Shown here: positions 24,426 to 36,229 of the stretch, in pieces | Layout of the letters: each line of letters opens with the position of its first letter | How positions within the stretch are numbered: the stretch's first letter is position 1 | Source: Mercenaria mercenaria | Taxonomy: Eukaryota > Mollusca > Bivalvia > Venerida > Veneridae | DNA length: 64,000 nt | Direction: 5' to 3' | Assembly (NCBI RefSeq): GCF_021730395.1 | Contig: NC_069363.1 | Location: 47,483,001-47,547,000 of the forward strand | The notes under the pieces: generated by a model | What the model saw: the letters and a program-made list of their open reading frames with translations, nothing else | Told to the model about the DNA's origin: nothing | The model's database searches: none | Translations under genes and position numbers: made by a program

Positions 24426-25808
24426 GTACATTGTATATAGTGTTTGCTTGGTCTTTATCATGTCTTTTGTTTTTCATCAATATCGTTTTACCTTTTATTA
24501 TATTTCTTAATTTGACATCGGAGGACAGATTTATCAAAACGCATTCATGCAATTTTAATCTTAATCAGTATTATTCATGATTTGTATGAATGCGTATTTA
24601 GGAAAACAATGCATTTTATACATTGTTCCGATATAAATATTACGATGTTCTATTGATATAATTTTTCAAGTTTGTCATAAAGTTTATTAAACGCTGTTGT
24701 ATTTTGAACCCATTCGGATAAATTTTGGAATGTTCAGTGTCTGGCGTCTCAAACAGGAAGAACTCTGCGCATTTTTATTTTTGTTAAATGGTGACATAAA
24801 CAATATTCGACTTATAACCGTTAATAGTATATAAAATCTGGATAATCGAGTACTTAAAAGTATACAGTGCTTTCAAAGATATGTGAGAGCGGTTCGAAAC
24901 AAAAATGAGTCTGTCAGTTATAAATTAGATGCACACCAGTATTCTCTGGTCCTTAGAATTTCTCTGAGCGATGTGAAACATGTTGGTGGCAGCTTAATAT
25001 AGTAAAGTAACCGCCGGAGCAGCTTTTAAACCTCGGCAAAAGAACATGTCGTCTATACGGTAGGTATATTGTTTGTTTCTAAATATATATTTTGACTCTA
25101 ATATTTCATTAACTAGATGTCAGTAAAAATGGAAGATGACAACAAAAATTCAAAACAAAGATAGGGGACATACTTTTTCCTTTGTCTTTTGTCTGTCCAC
25201 GTTTAGATATTTTGTGCTTCATCATCGGTACCCCTTGCCGAATTTCAATGAAACTTCATAGAAGTAATAATAAAAAATTCTAGCTATGCATGCCACCGGC
25301 ACCTCAAGAATGGATTTTTTTTGCGAAGTTATGACTTTTTAAAGGTATTTTTAAATTTTTTAAATAAACCTTTTTCTGGACTTTTCTCTCACTATTGTTG
25401 GGATTTGAATTAAGCGAAATGGCCGATACATTACCTTTACATTTATTTCAGTCTCATCTATACACATTACAATAAAATTTATACATGTATATAAAACATC
25501 ATAACACAGTGTATAGCCATTCAATAAGTTGAATTAAAAGAGACATTTTACAAGTAAATAACACTGGACATATTTATATATTCACAGGTAAACCTGAGGA
25601 GTAACTGCTAATTTATGATGCTAAAACCAAACTTAAAAAAAAACAACAAAGCTATTAAAATACTGAGCATGAAAAAAATACTATTGCGCAAACTAAGAAA
25701 TGGGTGTACAATAGCCTTACCCGTCTCAATCAGACTGAGATTGGTTTAATTAGCAGCTACTACTCAGCAGTAATAAAAGATGCATGAATATATTAATCAG
25801 TTGTTACA
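24426..25808. other. No gene recognised
   Basis: AT-rich sequence. A short start-plus-donor (ATGTCGTCTATACG|GTAGGT at about 25048) could be a tiny first exon on the plus strand but has no support. The right part may be the 3' UTR of the LINE fragment that follows. Confidence 0.3.
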
Positions 25809-26178
25809 TTATTTACAGAGGTAAAACTTTCTTCTTTGTAAACTAAGAAAGCAGGTTTTGGCACATATTCTTATTAGGGAAATATGTCCAAACAACACCC
25901 CAAGTTTATCTGAATTAATCATTGCAGCAAAATTGTTAACATTACTTTCAGCCTGATCAAAAAGGGTATTTCTAAGGTCATTGTACAACTGACATTCTAA
26001 CAACACATGAGCTTCATCTTCTATTACATGACAAAATGGATAGAGACGCGTATCTAATTGTAAACCTTCATATCAACCAGTCTCAATACGTATGGGTGCT
26101 ACCCCACATCTAAATTTGCTGAAAGCAGACCTATGACTTAATGGCAGAATCATTTTACAATAATTTTCAACACAGTAC
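25809..26178 (-). mobile_element. LINE 3' remnant (C-terminus of reverse transcriptase ORF)
   Basis: Minus-strand reading gives RSAFSKFRCGVAPIRIETG, then after an in-frame stop YEGLQLDTRLYPFC, and then EDEAHVLLECQLYNDLRNTL. This is the C-terminal zinc-knuckle-like segment (C..H...C) usual after the reverse transcriptase domain of non-LTR elements in molluscs. The catalytic domain is absent, so it is a 5'-truncated, inactive copy. I cannot assign the clade. Confidence 0.65.
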
Positions 26179-26312
26179 TTATACATCTTTAAACATGCAA
26201 TAAGTTCTTAGTCTACCTGATGGGCCTGCAAGCCTTGTTGAGCCGTATATGTCACAGAACGAATATGTAACAGGAGTGAAAATTTCGACCGAAAAAAGAA
26301 CGCGCACGAAAC

Positions 26313-26313
<1 letters not shown>

Positions 26314-26367
<54 letters not shown>
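26314..26367. repeat. (TA)n microsatellite
   Basis: About 27 uninterrupted TA dinucleotides. Confidence 0.98.
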
Positions 26368-26371
<4 letters not shown>

Positions 26372-26559
26372 ATATGTGATATATACGTTGTACTAAGGTT
26401 TTCAACGGTACACTAAACGAATATCTCACATTCAGAAATAGGCAAAGAAAAACGAAATTTTTAACGAATGCATCAGATTTTCATCAGTTTAGAAAAAAAA
26501 AAAAAACTTATTTTTTCAAGACAATCAGATTTTATTTGCACATCTCAGTTATGCCACAT

Positions 26560-27290
26560 AGATTCTGCTAATGCTAGACTCGCATGCCCGACCAAACTGA
26601 CCCGATCGTTCCCAAACCATTGTTCGGGGACTGGACTATCCCACTCGGAAGTGTGGTATTAATATGTCTTTAATTTGTATAAATGTTTGATCAGTTACTG
26701 ATCGAGGGGTTCAGAAAGTTATCGATCGCGTTCGTGCGACAGTCTGGCGGCGGTCGAGTTAACATTGACAAGAATTTGGGAAATGGTCGATAACTGATCG
26801 AGCTCGATCGGCAAGAATGATCGTTTTAGGTCTGCTTTGATCGGCAATGCTCGGACTATTTATCCGATATTTTTGATGTGTAAAATGTCGAGTAGTGGTC
26901 AGTTGGCAAGGGTTCGTGAAGAAACGTGAAAAGATCATGTAGCATACGACTCTTGATCGTTTAGAAATTGCCTTGATCGGAAAAAGATCGAAAAATGCTA
27001 CTCGATTGCTGTACGAAATCGCCACCCGATCGATGCGATCTGCTGTCCAGATTAGTTCGAACGCCTCCCAATTGCACTCGATTAGTTTCCGATCATCCTC
27101 AACGGCAAATGACCTTTCATTTCGGATAGGGATCGTGATCGTTGTGTAGGAGTCGTGCTCGTACAAGAGTCGTGTAGGAGTCGAAAAGAATTCGTGTTGC
27201 ACGAGTTTGGTCGACAAATTGAGGCAAATTCAGCAATCGGGGCAGATAACGCACCAACTTTTTGAATGACCCTCGATCGTAGTTAAATGA
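26560..27290. other. GATCG-rich island, unknown nature
   Basis: CGATCG/GATCGG words recur every few tens of bases (for example GATCGGCAAGAATGATCG and TTGATCGGCAATGCTCGG), far denser than in the surrounding AT-rich DNA. CpG content is visibly higher too. A 152-codon frame is open on the minus strand (27217-26759) with no family resemblance. It may be a dispersed repeat or a decayed gene. Confidence 0.4.
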
Positions 27291-27547
27291 AGTGAAACTT
27301 TAAAATATGGTTCAATTATCATTTTCCATATAATTAAAACATAAAGTTTTTCATTGATATCTCGTCTTGTTCAAAAGAATGCCCTACATATTAACTTATA
27401 AATGCTTAAGAACCGGGAACGGATTGCGAATTATTACAAAGTTATCGCGTAGCCACGTGATAGCTTTTTGTTTTTGTTTTCTTTTTTTTTTGTCACGTGG
27501 CCACGAGATAATCCATAAAAAGAAAAAGAAACGATAAAAACAGTACA

Positions 27548-28294
27548 TTTATTATCACTACTTCTACTACTACTACTACATACCACCACCACCAACACCA
27601 CTACCACCACCACCACTACTACTTCTACCTCTACTACCACCACTTTTGCCACTACCACCACCACTACTACTTCTGCTACCACCACTTCTATACCACTGCC
27701 ACCACTACTACCACTACCACCACCAGAACTACAACCATTACCACTACTGCTACTACTACTATTACCACTACTCCCGCTACCACGACCACTACTACCACTA
27801 CCACGACCACTACTACCACTACCACCACCAGAACTACAACCACAACCACTACTGCTACTACTACTATTACCACTTCTACCGCTACCACGACCACTACTAC
27901 CACTACTACCACTACCACAACCGGCACTACCCCTACTACCACTACCACTACCACTACCACTACCGCAACCGCCACCACCACTACCACCACCATTTCCACT
28001 ACCACAACAAAAGCCACTACTACTACTACCACCACCACTACCACTACCACAGCCACCACTACCACTTCCACTACCACCACCATTACTGCTACCATTACCA
28101 CTACCACTACCACAAACAAAACAACTACTACCACTTCCACCATCACTACTACCACTACCACCACTACCATCACTTCTACTATACTACTACTACCACCACC
28201 ACTGAGTACTACCACTACCAATACTACGACGATCACCACCACTACCACTACCATTACCACCACCACTACTACCACCACTACTACCACCACCACA
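27548..28294. repeat. CCA/CTA trinucleotide tract (~750 bp)
   Basis: The plus strand is almost entirely ACC and ACT triplets, with scattered GCT and CAA and very few G residues. It yields long low-complexity frames (Tyr/His-rich on plus, poly-Val on minus) that should not be annotated as genes. Confidence 0.95.
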
Positions 28295-28400
28295 TGACGG
28301 GATTATCTAGAAAGTCCCAGTCACACGTGCGACCATAACAATATACATTTATTGCAAAGCGAGTTAACTTGATATATTTGCATGGCCGGCTCCTGCGGGT

Positions 28401-28434
<34 letters not shown>
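28401..28434. repeat. Poly-G run (34 nt)
   Basis: 34 consecutive G residues, 107 bp after the G-poor trinucleotide tract. Length may be unreliable in the assembly. Confidence 0.95.
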
Positions 28435-28435
<1 letters not shown>

Positions 28436-29740
28436 GGTCCGGTGTTGGCGGGTTCCAGCTCCCTTCACAGAATGAGTTTAACAAAAGTATAATTTGTAGT
28501 TTTATGCACTTTTATATCATAACGTTTGTGACATATACGTTTCGGAGTAAACTGTCAAAAATGACAAAACGAATACGTCACATTAAACAAATGTCAATTT
28601 TACTGTCAAATATATCACACACGTGTTACATATTCCTTCCGTGACATATATAGTTGTCCATATTTAACGAAGTTTACGGCTAAATTAATTTCAGAAGTTA
28701 CTACTAGGCCTGTTTAGAGACTTTTGCCCGCGCTTCCTTTCCAAAACAACTTGTCAGATTTCAACGAAATTTCACGTGAATGGTCAATATTTAGCCCAGT
28801 TTTACGTATCGTTGGCACATCCTGCTCGGATTATTTATTATGGAGTTATTACCACTTTAACTGTCGGATTTCTGATATAATTTGTATAGACAATATCTCG
28901 TGCCCTGACTGAATGAAACGTTATAAATGACTTTACCATCAATACTCTTACAAGTATGGCATATTGAATTATTGTTTACCTTCTGTACTTTCAAAATCAT
29001 TCTACAAGATTCAGTTTGATATCCTCATCAAGTTGGAATTCCATAAGTAAATCGAACTTCTTATTTGCCATGACATACTTAAAATTCAGCTTAAGACAAT
29101 GCCAGGGAACAAGAGGGGTGTTGCGCTTTAAATTAACGTAATCAAACCCAGTCGACTGTCATTATTTTGCTTCGTTGCAATTCTATGCTTCCAAAGGATC
29201 TTCGTTAGATTTTATTTACAGCCATTTATTTCATGTGCAAAATTACCTCCCTTTTTATACTACAGAAAGGCAATGCTATTTTCTTATTATTATTTGTTGA
29301 TATTATATCTAATATAGCAAATTAGTGTGTTCATCTTATACCAATAAGTGATAAACAACAGTACTTCAAGGCTAAAGCTTTGACCAAGCTGTCAGGACCA
29401 CAGAAATTTTGCATTTCTCTTCCTAGCACAAGATATTACTTTCATATTGGTGTACTACATAAGTTCTTATTGAGTCCTCATTGTTGAAAGTCTTTACATC
29501 TGACAATAAATAGCACAATAATATCTAATATTTTAAATCATACGTTTTACCCAGGGTCTAGTTAGAAGACCGTGAGATGAATCGTCAAAAGGTATTGTCG
29601 CCACATGCCAAACTGCTTAAAATAATTTCCCACGCATTTGTCTTTGCAATAAAGTTCAGTTTATTGCGATTTGTCAAAAAATGTATGGCTACCAGAGCTA
29701 AAGACAAAAGACAAACCAGCCTTCAAACAACAACGTCTAA
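28435..29740. other. No gene recognised
   Basis: AT-rich intergenic DNA upstream of the SINE and the 537-codon gene. No exon with coding character was found on either strand. Confidence 0.4.
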
Positions 29741-29750
29741 TAAACCACAT

Positions 29751-30065
29751 AACCGCCTCGGTAGGCTAGTGGTAGAGCGTCCGCTTCGAGTGCGGGAGGT
29801 CGTGGGTTCGATCCACGGCCGCGTCATACCAAAGACGTAAAAAAATGTACGAGTTGCTTCCTCGCTTGGCGCTTAGCATTGAGAGGGAAGTGCTAGGACT
29901 GGTCAGCCTGGTGTCAGTATAATGTGACTGGGTGGGGTATCATGTCACGTGTCTACGGCGTGACATTCCAGTGAGGCAGCACTATAAAGTTGGGCATTGT
30001 GCTCACTGCTACAAGTAGACACCATCGTTATGTTGATAAAAGACGTTAAACCCGAACACATACAT
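29751..30065 (+). mobile_element. tRNA-headed SINE, second family, with target-site duplication
   Basis: The head contains CTCGGTAGGCTAGTGGTAGA (A box), an anticodon-like stem CCGC-TTCGAGT-GCGG and GGTTCGATCC (B box). A ~220 bp body follows, ending in AAAAGACGTTAAACCCGA. TAAACCACAT at 29741-29750 is repeated at 30066-30075. The body differs from the 6381-6649 family, but the GACGTTA-AC-C tail is shared. Confidence 0.85.
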
Positions 30066-30254
30066 TAAACCACATGCTCAGTTTCGAGATGATTTCACAC
30101 GAATGTTCCTTGGAATTCCAAAAGCCTTATCAGTTGTAACATTGAAATACTCTTCAGTTTCATAGCGTTTTTCGATAAAAGACATACATGACCTTTTGAA
30201 ATCGTTGAATATGATAACTCTCTGATCTAAATATCATTTTGTTTTGTTTTTCAG

Positions 30255-30435
30255 ATTGGTATTATTGGTTATGGATTTGGACTAGATGAAACGCAGTCTC
30301 CGGTATAGTTGTCTCTCTCTACAGTAAAGATTATGTAGCGTTAGGGGAGAGTCAATATATTGAAAATGCTTCATCTTTTACATATTGGTGGTTTGTTTGA
30401 CATAACACAGACAAATAGAAGGTAATACACTGGCA
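30255..30435 (+). other. Probable 5' UTR exon of the 537-codon gene
   Basis: A pyrimidine-rich acceptor (TTTTGTTTTTCAG) ends at 30254, and sequence without a long ORF continues to the start codon at 30436. This suggests a spliced 5' leader with upstream exon(s) not identified. Confidence 0.35.
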
Positions 30436-32049
30436 ATGTGTGTTGATGTTTACAATCAAAACAACATGCCTTTACACAGAATGCTAAAACGATTGCTATG
30501 GATTCTGTGTACGTGCTCAATATTTGCAGCATTAATGCTGGGTTTTGAACTTGGCATGCACACGGTTCGCACTATTCCTCAAAGAAATCCGGTTGAGATT
30601 ATGGCAACTAGAAACGAAAGTAACGTAGTAAGCAGAAACCAAATTGACAGGGTAACTACGTATCAAGGTGTTATGGCATCCAGAAATCATAGCAGTAACT
30701 TTATTAGCAACCATAGCAGCAATGTATATATTTCAACTGAAAATCCTTCGACTTATTTACAATCAGAAAGATTTGATTTGATAGTCAAAATGGTGTATGC
30801 ATATTTCTATGTTTATAAGAACAAAGTTCCAAAAGTTTATACAGAGGCGTACATAGAACATATACGAGTGTGGAATAATTTTTCAGAAAACTGCGACGGT
30901 ATGATAAAGGCTTGGTTTGATGGAAATAAACCATGCAAAAATAAGCGGAATAAATCTGATTTCATTTCATCGTTCCATAGAACTTTAAAGAACATCAAAG
31001 TGAAAGGATTTAATTCTAGTGTGTCAAGGATTCCATTAGACAAACGTGGGTTTCTTCTTAACGGTGCCCATAGAGTAGCAGCTGCAGTAATATTATCTCA
31101 AAATGTAAGCTTTGAGCATCACAACTATACGCATAAGGGACATTCTAAAGATTGGGGATATAAGTTCTTCAAACGCAGAGGGATGCCGCAAAGGGCTTTA
31201 AATGTGGTTATGTTAGAATGGATGAAAATTCAGACGAAGCTGCCAGACTTGAACACATCCGTTTCAGTTGTTTCCGTATTTTCAAACAATCGCGACAAAG
31301 ATAAAGCTGTGCGTAAAATTGTAAAAGAACGATGCTCGAAAGATAATGGCATTCTTTATGAAATAAGAATCAATATCACTAAATCCGGAATGCGGCAATT
31401 AATAACTCATATGTATGGGCAACAAACCTGGCTAGAGACAAAAATTCAAAACCTTCTATCAAAATTTAATTCAACAAGCCATGCCGTATTTCTGTTTATC
31501 TATGCAAAAAGCTACAGTGATCTAGCTCAGTGTAAAAACGAAATAAGAAAGCTTTACAATGATATGATACTTGAATCCACCGCTCACATTTCCGATACTA
31601 AAGAAGAGAATTTAATTCTAGCAGAAATGATCCTTAATCCAAATTCTATACAGTTCATGAACTACGCTAAGAATGCGCCGGATTGTAAATTAATTGCAAA
31701 AGAAGTTGCCAGTCTTTCATCTATAACACCAATAAGCACACTACCAGGTATATACGTGGGTAGAGATGACGTCATGATTGACTCGGGAACAGTACTTGGC
31801 TTGTTTGGTCTGCGCAAACGAACAGATGCTGATCTTTTATTTTTACACGATATTGATAAGTCTCTTCTTGGAAAGCAAGATGGAATCACAATTCAAGCTC
31901 ATGCTTTTAAAAACAATTCCATTTCAAAGGAGCGTGCATGGGGTGAAGACCATTTCAGTGATACTGGGCCAAAGAATCAATGGGATTTGTTTTATGATCC
32001 TAACAATTTCGGTTACTGTTACGGTATTAAATTTGTATCACTTAAATAA
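30436..32049 (+). CDS. Type II membrane glycoprotein with ParB-like motif and nucleotidyltransferase-like C-terminus
   Basis: An uninterrupted 537-codon frame. Residues 1-19 are short and basic, 20-40 form one membrane segment (LLWILCTCSIFAALMLGF), and the rest would be luminal. Twelve N-x-S/T sequons support a secretory-pathway location. Residues 204-219 (RGFLLNGAHRVAAAVI) resemble the ParB/sulfiredoxin-type G-x-HR-x-AAA motif. 383-411 (AHISDTKEENLILAEMI... NSIQFMNYA) and 450-470 (SGTVLGLFGLRKRTDADLLF) resemble conserved blocks I recall from bacterial and giant-virus proteins with a nucleotidyltransferase-like fold, the latter with its D-x-D. The end, DLFYDPNNFGYCYGIKFVSL, fits the same group. 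The reaction is unknown; a role in glycan modification is only a guess. No introns interrupt the CDS, unlike the neighbouring genes. The ATG at 30436 was chosen because it precedes the basic/membrane anchor; Met11 (30466) is an alternative. Confidence 0.85.
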   Translation: MCVDVYNQNNMPLHRMLKRLLWILCTCSIFAALMLGFELGMHTVRTIPQRNPVEIMATRNESNVVSRNQIDRVTTYQGVMASRNHSSNFISNHSSNVYISTENPSTYLQSERFDLIVKMVYAYFYVYKNKVPKVYTEAYIEHIRVWNNFSENCDGMIKAWFDGNKPCKNKRNKSDFISSFHRTLKNIKVKGFNSSVSRIPLDKRGFLLNGAHRVAAAVILSQNVSFEHHNYTHKGHSKDWGYKFFKRRGMPQRALNVVMLEWMKIQTKLPDLNTSVSVVSVFSNNRDKDKAVRKIVKERCSKDNGILYEIRINITKSGMRQLITHMYGQQTWLETKIQNLLSKFNSTSHAVFLFIYAKSYSDLAQCKNEIRKLYNDMILESTAHISDTKEENLILAEMILNPNSIQFMNYAKNAPDCKLIAKEVASLSSITPISTLPGIYVGRDDVMIDSGTVLGLFGLRKRTDADLLFLHDIDKSLLGKQDGITIQAHAFKNNSISKERAWGEDHFSDTGPKNQWDLFYDPNNFGYCYGIKFVSLK

Positions 32050-33400
32050 CTCGTTAGATACAAAACAAAGCGAAATGAGCAGAAAAAGGATAAAACCGAT
32101 TCAAAACTGATTAATAGATTTTTGAAAGTTACCCGCTGATATAATTAATTAGCTTGATCTAGAGTTATGTATTAGGCTCTTGAAGATTTGGCATATCAAA
32201 ATCCACCCGAGCCGAATACAGCATCCAATCAAGCTACTGTTACAATTACCCTATTTTGTCGATAGCTACAAGAAGTATTACACGTAAGTGTATGTAAGGT
32301 ATGACAATCGTCAATTTACGTGTGATTATGTATCATCGTTAGGCAATTTGGAATTCTTTGAAATTAGATATAGCTCAACGCACATATAAATTTCCGTGAA
32401 ATTCGGAGAATGCGTCATTAGCCCACATAATGTCGAATTCATCTATCCATCAAATTCAAAATGACCTTTCCAACATGTGTAATTTATCTGTTAGTAAGTT
32501 GTTATATTAACTGAACTTAAGGGAGCACGATTATGTCGCTAATAATATACTCACATGAGGACTCCCTGTTCTTCAATATATTGCAATAAATATGTAGTAT
32601 GTATCTTGGTAAGGTCGTGAGTTTTTACTTCTGCCAGCCTAGAATTCATATAATACGAACTTTCTCCGACTAGCCAACGATTGTAAAGAGAATGGTTAGA
32701 TGACGATCAGGTCGTACGTCTGGTCTTGATTGGTTACCGCTTGTCGAGACTGGTTGTGCATCCCACATGACTTGTCATGCGAAAAGTCGTGCATGTCGTG
32801 CGACCAGCTAAGACCATCCAAGAGCATCCATCCAGGAATTTAGGAAATAAAATCTGTGTTTATACCTATAAAACTTCTGTAAAAATTACAACTTTTATTT
32901 CACAAGTAAATATGAATAGGCAGAAAACAAATTCCGTATTGTGTATGTTGAAATCCAATCCTGTATCATGCTTGTATCCGTACTTTCTTTCATTACTAGT
33001 CATGACCTGGTTCAAACAGTAGTTCAAAAGCGAACTGATTCTCTGTCATGAACATTGTTACGTAACAGACAAACTACTACTATACTACTACTATAATGAC
33101 ATTTTTTTCTAATTCGTTTTAAACATTTTATTACCGTAACGCTTTTTTTCTGTTTGAGGCCCCGTGTGGGGTAACCCTGTTTATTATCCCCGTATCTGGT
33201 ATAATAGGGGTCCGAGAGCCATCCGCCTATTAACTCTTTTTGATCAATAAATCTCATAGTATCTAGCGTGCGTAAACAAAAATGACATCATGACGTTCCA
33301 AAGGCTTAGTAAATGAAATAGTTCCAATTTAAAAGATCATTTGTGGTACATGTACATTTTTGTAAAATATTTTAGTACATATATGAAGGTATACAATAAA
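32050..33400. other. 3' flank with half a MITE, otherwise unassigned
   Basis: At 32190-32265, CAAAATCCACCCGAGCCGAA and ATCAAGCTACTGTTACAATT followed by ACCCTATTTTG match the right half of the MITE at 33401-33572. AATAAA at about 32585 could be a poly(A) signal for the 537-codon gene. 32630-32830 is rich in GTCGTGC/CGATC words. No exon was found. Confidence 0.4.
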
Positions 33401-33572
33401 AGGGTCATTGCAAGAGTAGCTTGATCGGGGATGTTGTATTTGCATCTCGTAGACTTTATCACACCGTCCCGGATTGCACTCGGCCCTTGTGCGCCTCGGA
33501 TGATCTTGGTCCGACAAAATCCACTTGAGCAAAATACTACATTCCAGATCAAGTTACTGTTGCAATAGCCCT
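33401..33572. mobile_element. MITE (172 bp) with ~45-bp terminal inverted repeats
   Basis: The left end AGGGTCATTGCAAGAGTAGC-TTGATC and right end GATCAAG-TTACTGTTGCAATAGCCCT are inverted copies, continuing inward as ATGTTGTATTTGC / GCAAAATACTACAT. It is the same family as 16577-16684 and the half-copy at 32190-32265. No ORF. Confidence 0.75.
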
Positions 33573-35150
33573 ATTTGTCTCAATCTGTCTCCTCTAGTCT
33601 AATAACAATAATAAAACGCTCTGAAGGAGTTTCCGGTTTTTATGAAATTTTACACAAATGTTTGTTTGTAACTTCGAGTTCCAGGACTCGGCCTGGTATC
33701 ACTGATTCATAAGTTACTTACTTTATGTCAAAAAGTGTTCTAACGCTACTTTGTTACCAAGTGTAATTGTTTTTACCTATGTTGGATTTCGCGATTTTTT
33801 CATGAAAACATGCTTTTAAAAGAACCTGCAATGTGCACTGGTTTTCTAGTGAGGATTAACAAGCAGCTAAGTGAAACTTTTTTCTTCAGCAAGTTTTTCC
33901 TATCGCAAAATAAAGAAACATTTCCAGTCTAATCTGTTGCAATGCAGTTTCCTGTATAAAAGACATTGATTGTGTACTCGTCTCGCCCAGTGTTTGGTAA
34001 TTTGTGATCTCTTGATTCATATTATTAAGACATATACATTGAGTACATATTTCAGATAAAAGCATGCCTTAGTAAAAAAAAAAAGTCATCCTCCAGTTTT
34101 ATCACCAAACACAATAGAAGAATAAGAAAATGACTGAGTGCGATGGGATTTACTTTAAGCATGCATAGGAAAGAGAGTGTAATTGTGTATATCATAAAAA
34201 GTAATAATATTCATGATTCATGCAAGTCATTGCAATTAAAGGTGATAAATCGGAACTTGGTCAAGTAATGGATTTGTTCAAAGCTTTAACCCTTGATCAC
34301 CGCGCCCCATTAGTGCAGAAACGTACCAAGTGGTGATAAATAAAGAAGATTATGGTACCTTTTGGCATTAACCCCTCGTTTTACTTTTTTGGTTCACTGA
34401 GTGCTAAACTGAAAGTATTTTTCAATTTTGATTTCATATCCTGGCTGTTTAAACAAAATAGTTATTTTAGCATAGATATTAGATCTAAGTACAAATCCGA
34501 CATTTATCTAAATTTAAAATGCAAGTTTTTTATAATTACTTCCCTTTGACTATCTTGGTTTTGCTATGAAGAAATGAAATCCGAAGCTACACATGCTTTT
34601 AAATCAGTTATGTTTTGGTTCAGACTGTTGTGATATTATAAGAATCATTACCAGGTAAACAGTTACCCTCAAGCCAGACATTTCCACCCTCACCTTCAAC
34701 TAGTGATAGATTCGTTTTTCTTCAATTAACAGAAGAAATCAACTTTTCTTTTAAGCACTATTTTATAATAGTAGCGTATAAATTTACGCATTCATTCATA
34801 AATTTCACCATGTACATTCATTTGAGGTGTGAAAATAACAATAGAAACTAAAATGAAATAAAAAGAAGTAATATTTTTAAAATAAAATGTAATGAAAGTA
34901 AATAAAACTTCCGCCTACTTTGTGTATTAAATGAATGAGCTATTTAAACCCCGGAATCCCAACCAAATGTGATTACTAATTGGTTGTTTTACCTCTAAGG
35001 CGGTACAATTAACTTCATCGATTATTTCAAACTCGGGGTATCCCAGCTAGGTATACCTTCTGGTTGGCCAAATCATTAACTTTTGCATGGGATGCCAAAC
35101 TTACTACAAACAATTTTTAACAATCTACGAGTCGATTTAGTATCTTTGTA
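33573..35150. other. No gene recognised
   Basis: AT-rich sequence preceding the TATA box at 35157. Open frames such as 34352-34549 are AT-driven and featureless. Confidence 0.4.
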
Positions 35151-35156
35151 AGCATT

Positions 35157-35192
35157 TATAAAAGAAGACCGCACCCTGAACAGACCATTCCA
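35157..35192 (+). promoter_or_regulatory. TATA-box core promoter candidate
   Basis: TATAAAAG at 35157-35164 is followed at the usual ~30 bp distance by a pyrimidine/adenine start region (CCATTCCATCACCA). An ATG opening a membrane-segment exon lies ~90 bp later, at 35281. Confidence 0.45.
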
Positions 35193-35280
35193 TCACCATA
35201 ATTGAGCTGATCTTGAATGTAAAGTATTCACTGCATTTGCGTGAGATTATTTAATCTAACATTTGATATAGTTACAAAAT

Positions 35281-35418
35281 ATGTATTTCTTACTATTTGG
35301 TTTAAATACAGTTCTTTGTTTAATACTTCTGTGGTACTGGAATACCTTGGCGCCTATTGGGGTCATATTACTTCTGGCTTTATTATTCGAAATCTTTGCT
35401 GCGTTTTTACAGTCACAG
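35281..35418 (+). CDS. First coding exon, membrane-anchored protein of unknown family
   Basis: ATG then 46 codons ending at a canonical donor (CACAG|GTAAGA), phase 0. The peptide is strongly hydrophobic: LLFGLNTVLCLILLWYW and GVILLLALLFEIFAAFL make two membrane segments or a long signal anchor. The upstream TATA box supports it as a true first exon. The next plus-strand exons with coding character (47806-48459 and 58788-58994) also begin and end in phase 0, so they could belong to the same gene, with introns of ~12 and ~10 kb. That link is inferred from phase and strand only. Confidence 0.5.
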
Positions 35419-36229
35419 GTAAGAAATATTTTAATACTTGTATTATGTACGGTGTCAAGTTAGGCCAGCGCGCACGACACTACGGTCATTGTGAATATGC
35501 AAAACTTAGATCATGGTAAAAAGTTGAAATAATTAAATACTTCTAATGTACTTTCGTTTCGCTTCCCTATCGCCCGCCCCGACACACGAACTACCCCTAT
35601 TAAGCGTCTTATAAATTTGGTAAAAGTCAGTCATTTTGGTATACATGTAAACAAAGACACTATATTCTATTAATGTTGTTCTGCTTATTGTTCTGGAATG
35701 TTTATTTCTATCTCAACGTGACGAAGCCACACATAGCTATTGCTATACCCCTGACGCCAGTGTCGGCGTTGTGTGTAAACATCTTGTTATCGATACTCAG
35801 CAAGCTCATATCTTAATGTTTACTTCTCAAAATTGAATGAAACTTCGTATACAACACCAACAGTTTGTTACTCTTACTTTCTTACTTTCATGTTTGATGA
35901 ATTTATGGCCTTTTCCGCAATCAGCCATATTTTCAGCATTAAGTGAATGAAACTCCACACACGTATTTGCGATGATAATATATATCAACTAAACGATCTA
36001 ATTAGGTCCCATAACTCTTGCTATCATTCTGACGTTGTAAAACAAAATTCTATTTGGAATTGTCAGGGATTAAGTTTCTTAGTAAGTATACATCATAATT
36101 TAGTAAATAATACTTTACACGTAATTCCAAAAACATTAAAGGTCCACATTTCATATTTGAAAGTTTATACATGTATTATCAGGACTAAGCATCCGGTTAA
36201 AATAGTACACACTGCAGACTCGGATCCAG

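Noticed and set aside
26759-27217. 152-codon minus-strand gene
   Set aside because: No splice context, family match or codon-like character; kept only as part of the GATCG-rich island observation.
27646-28338. Long Tyr/His-rich frame (plus) and poly-Val frame (minus)
   Set aside because: Both are translations of a CCA/CTA trinucleotide repeat; there is no splice or start context.
29751-29830. tRNA gene
   Set aside because: A and B boxes are present, but it is the head of a 315-bp SINE with a target duplication, and acceptor-stem pairing is poor.
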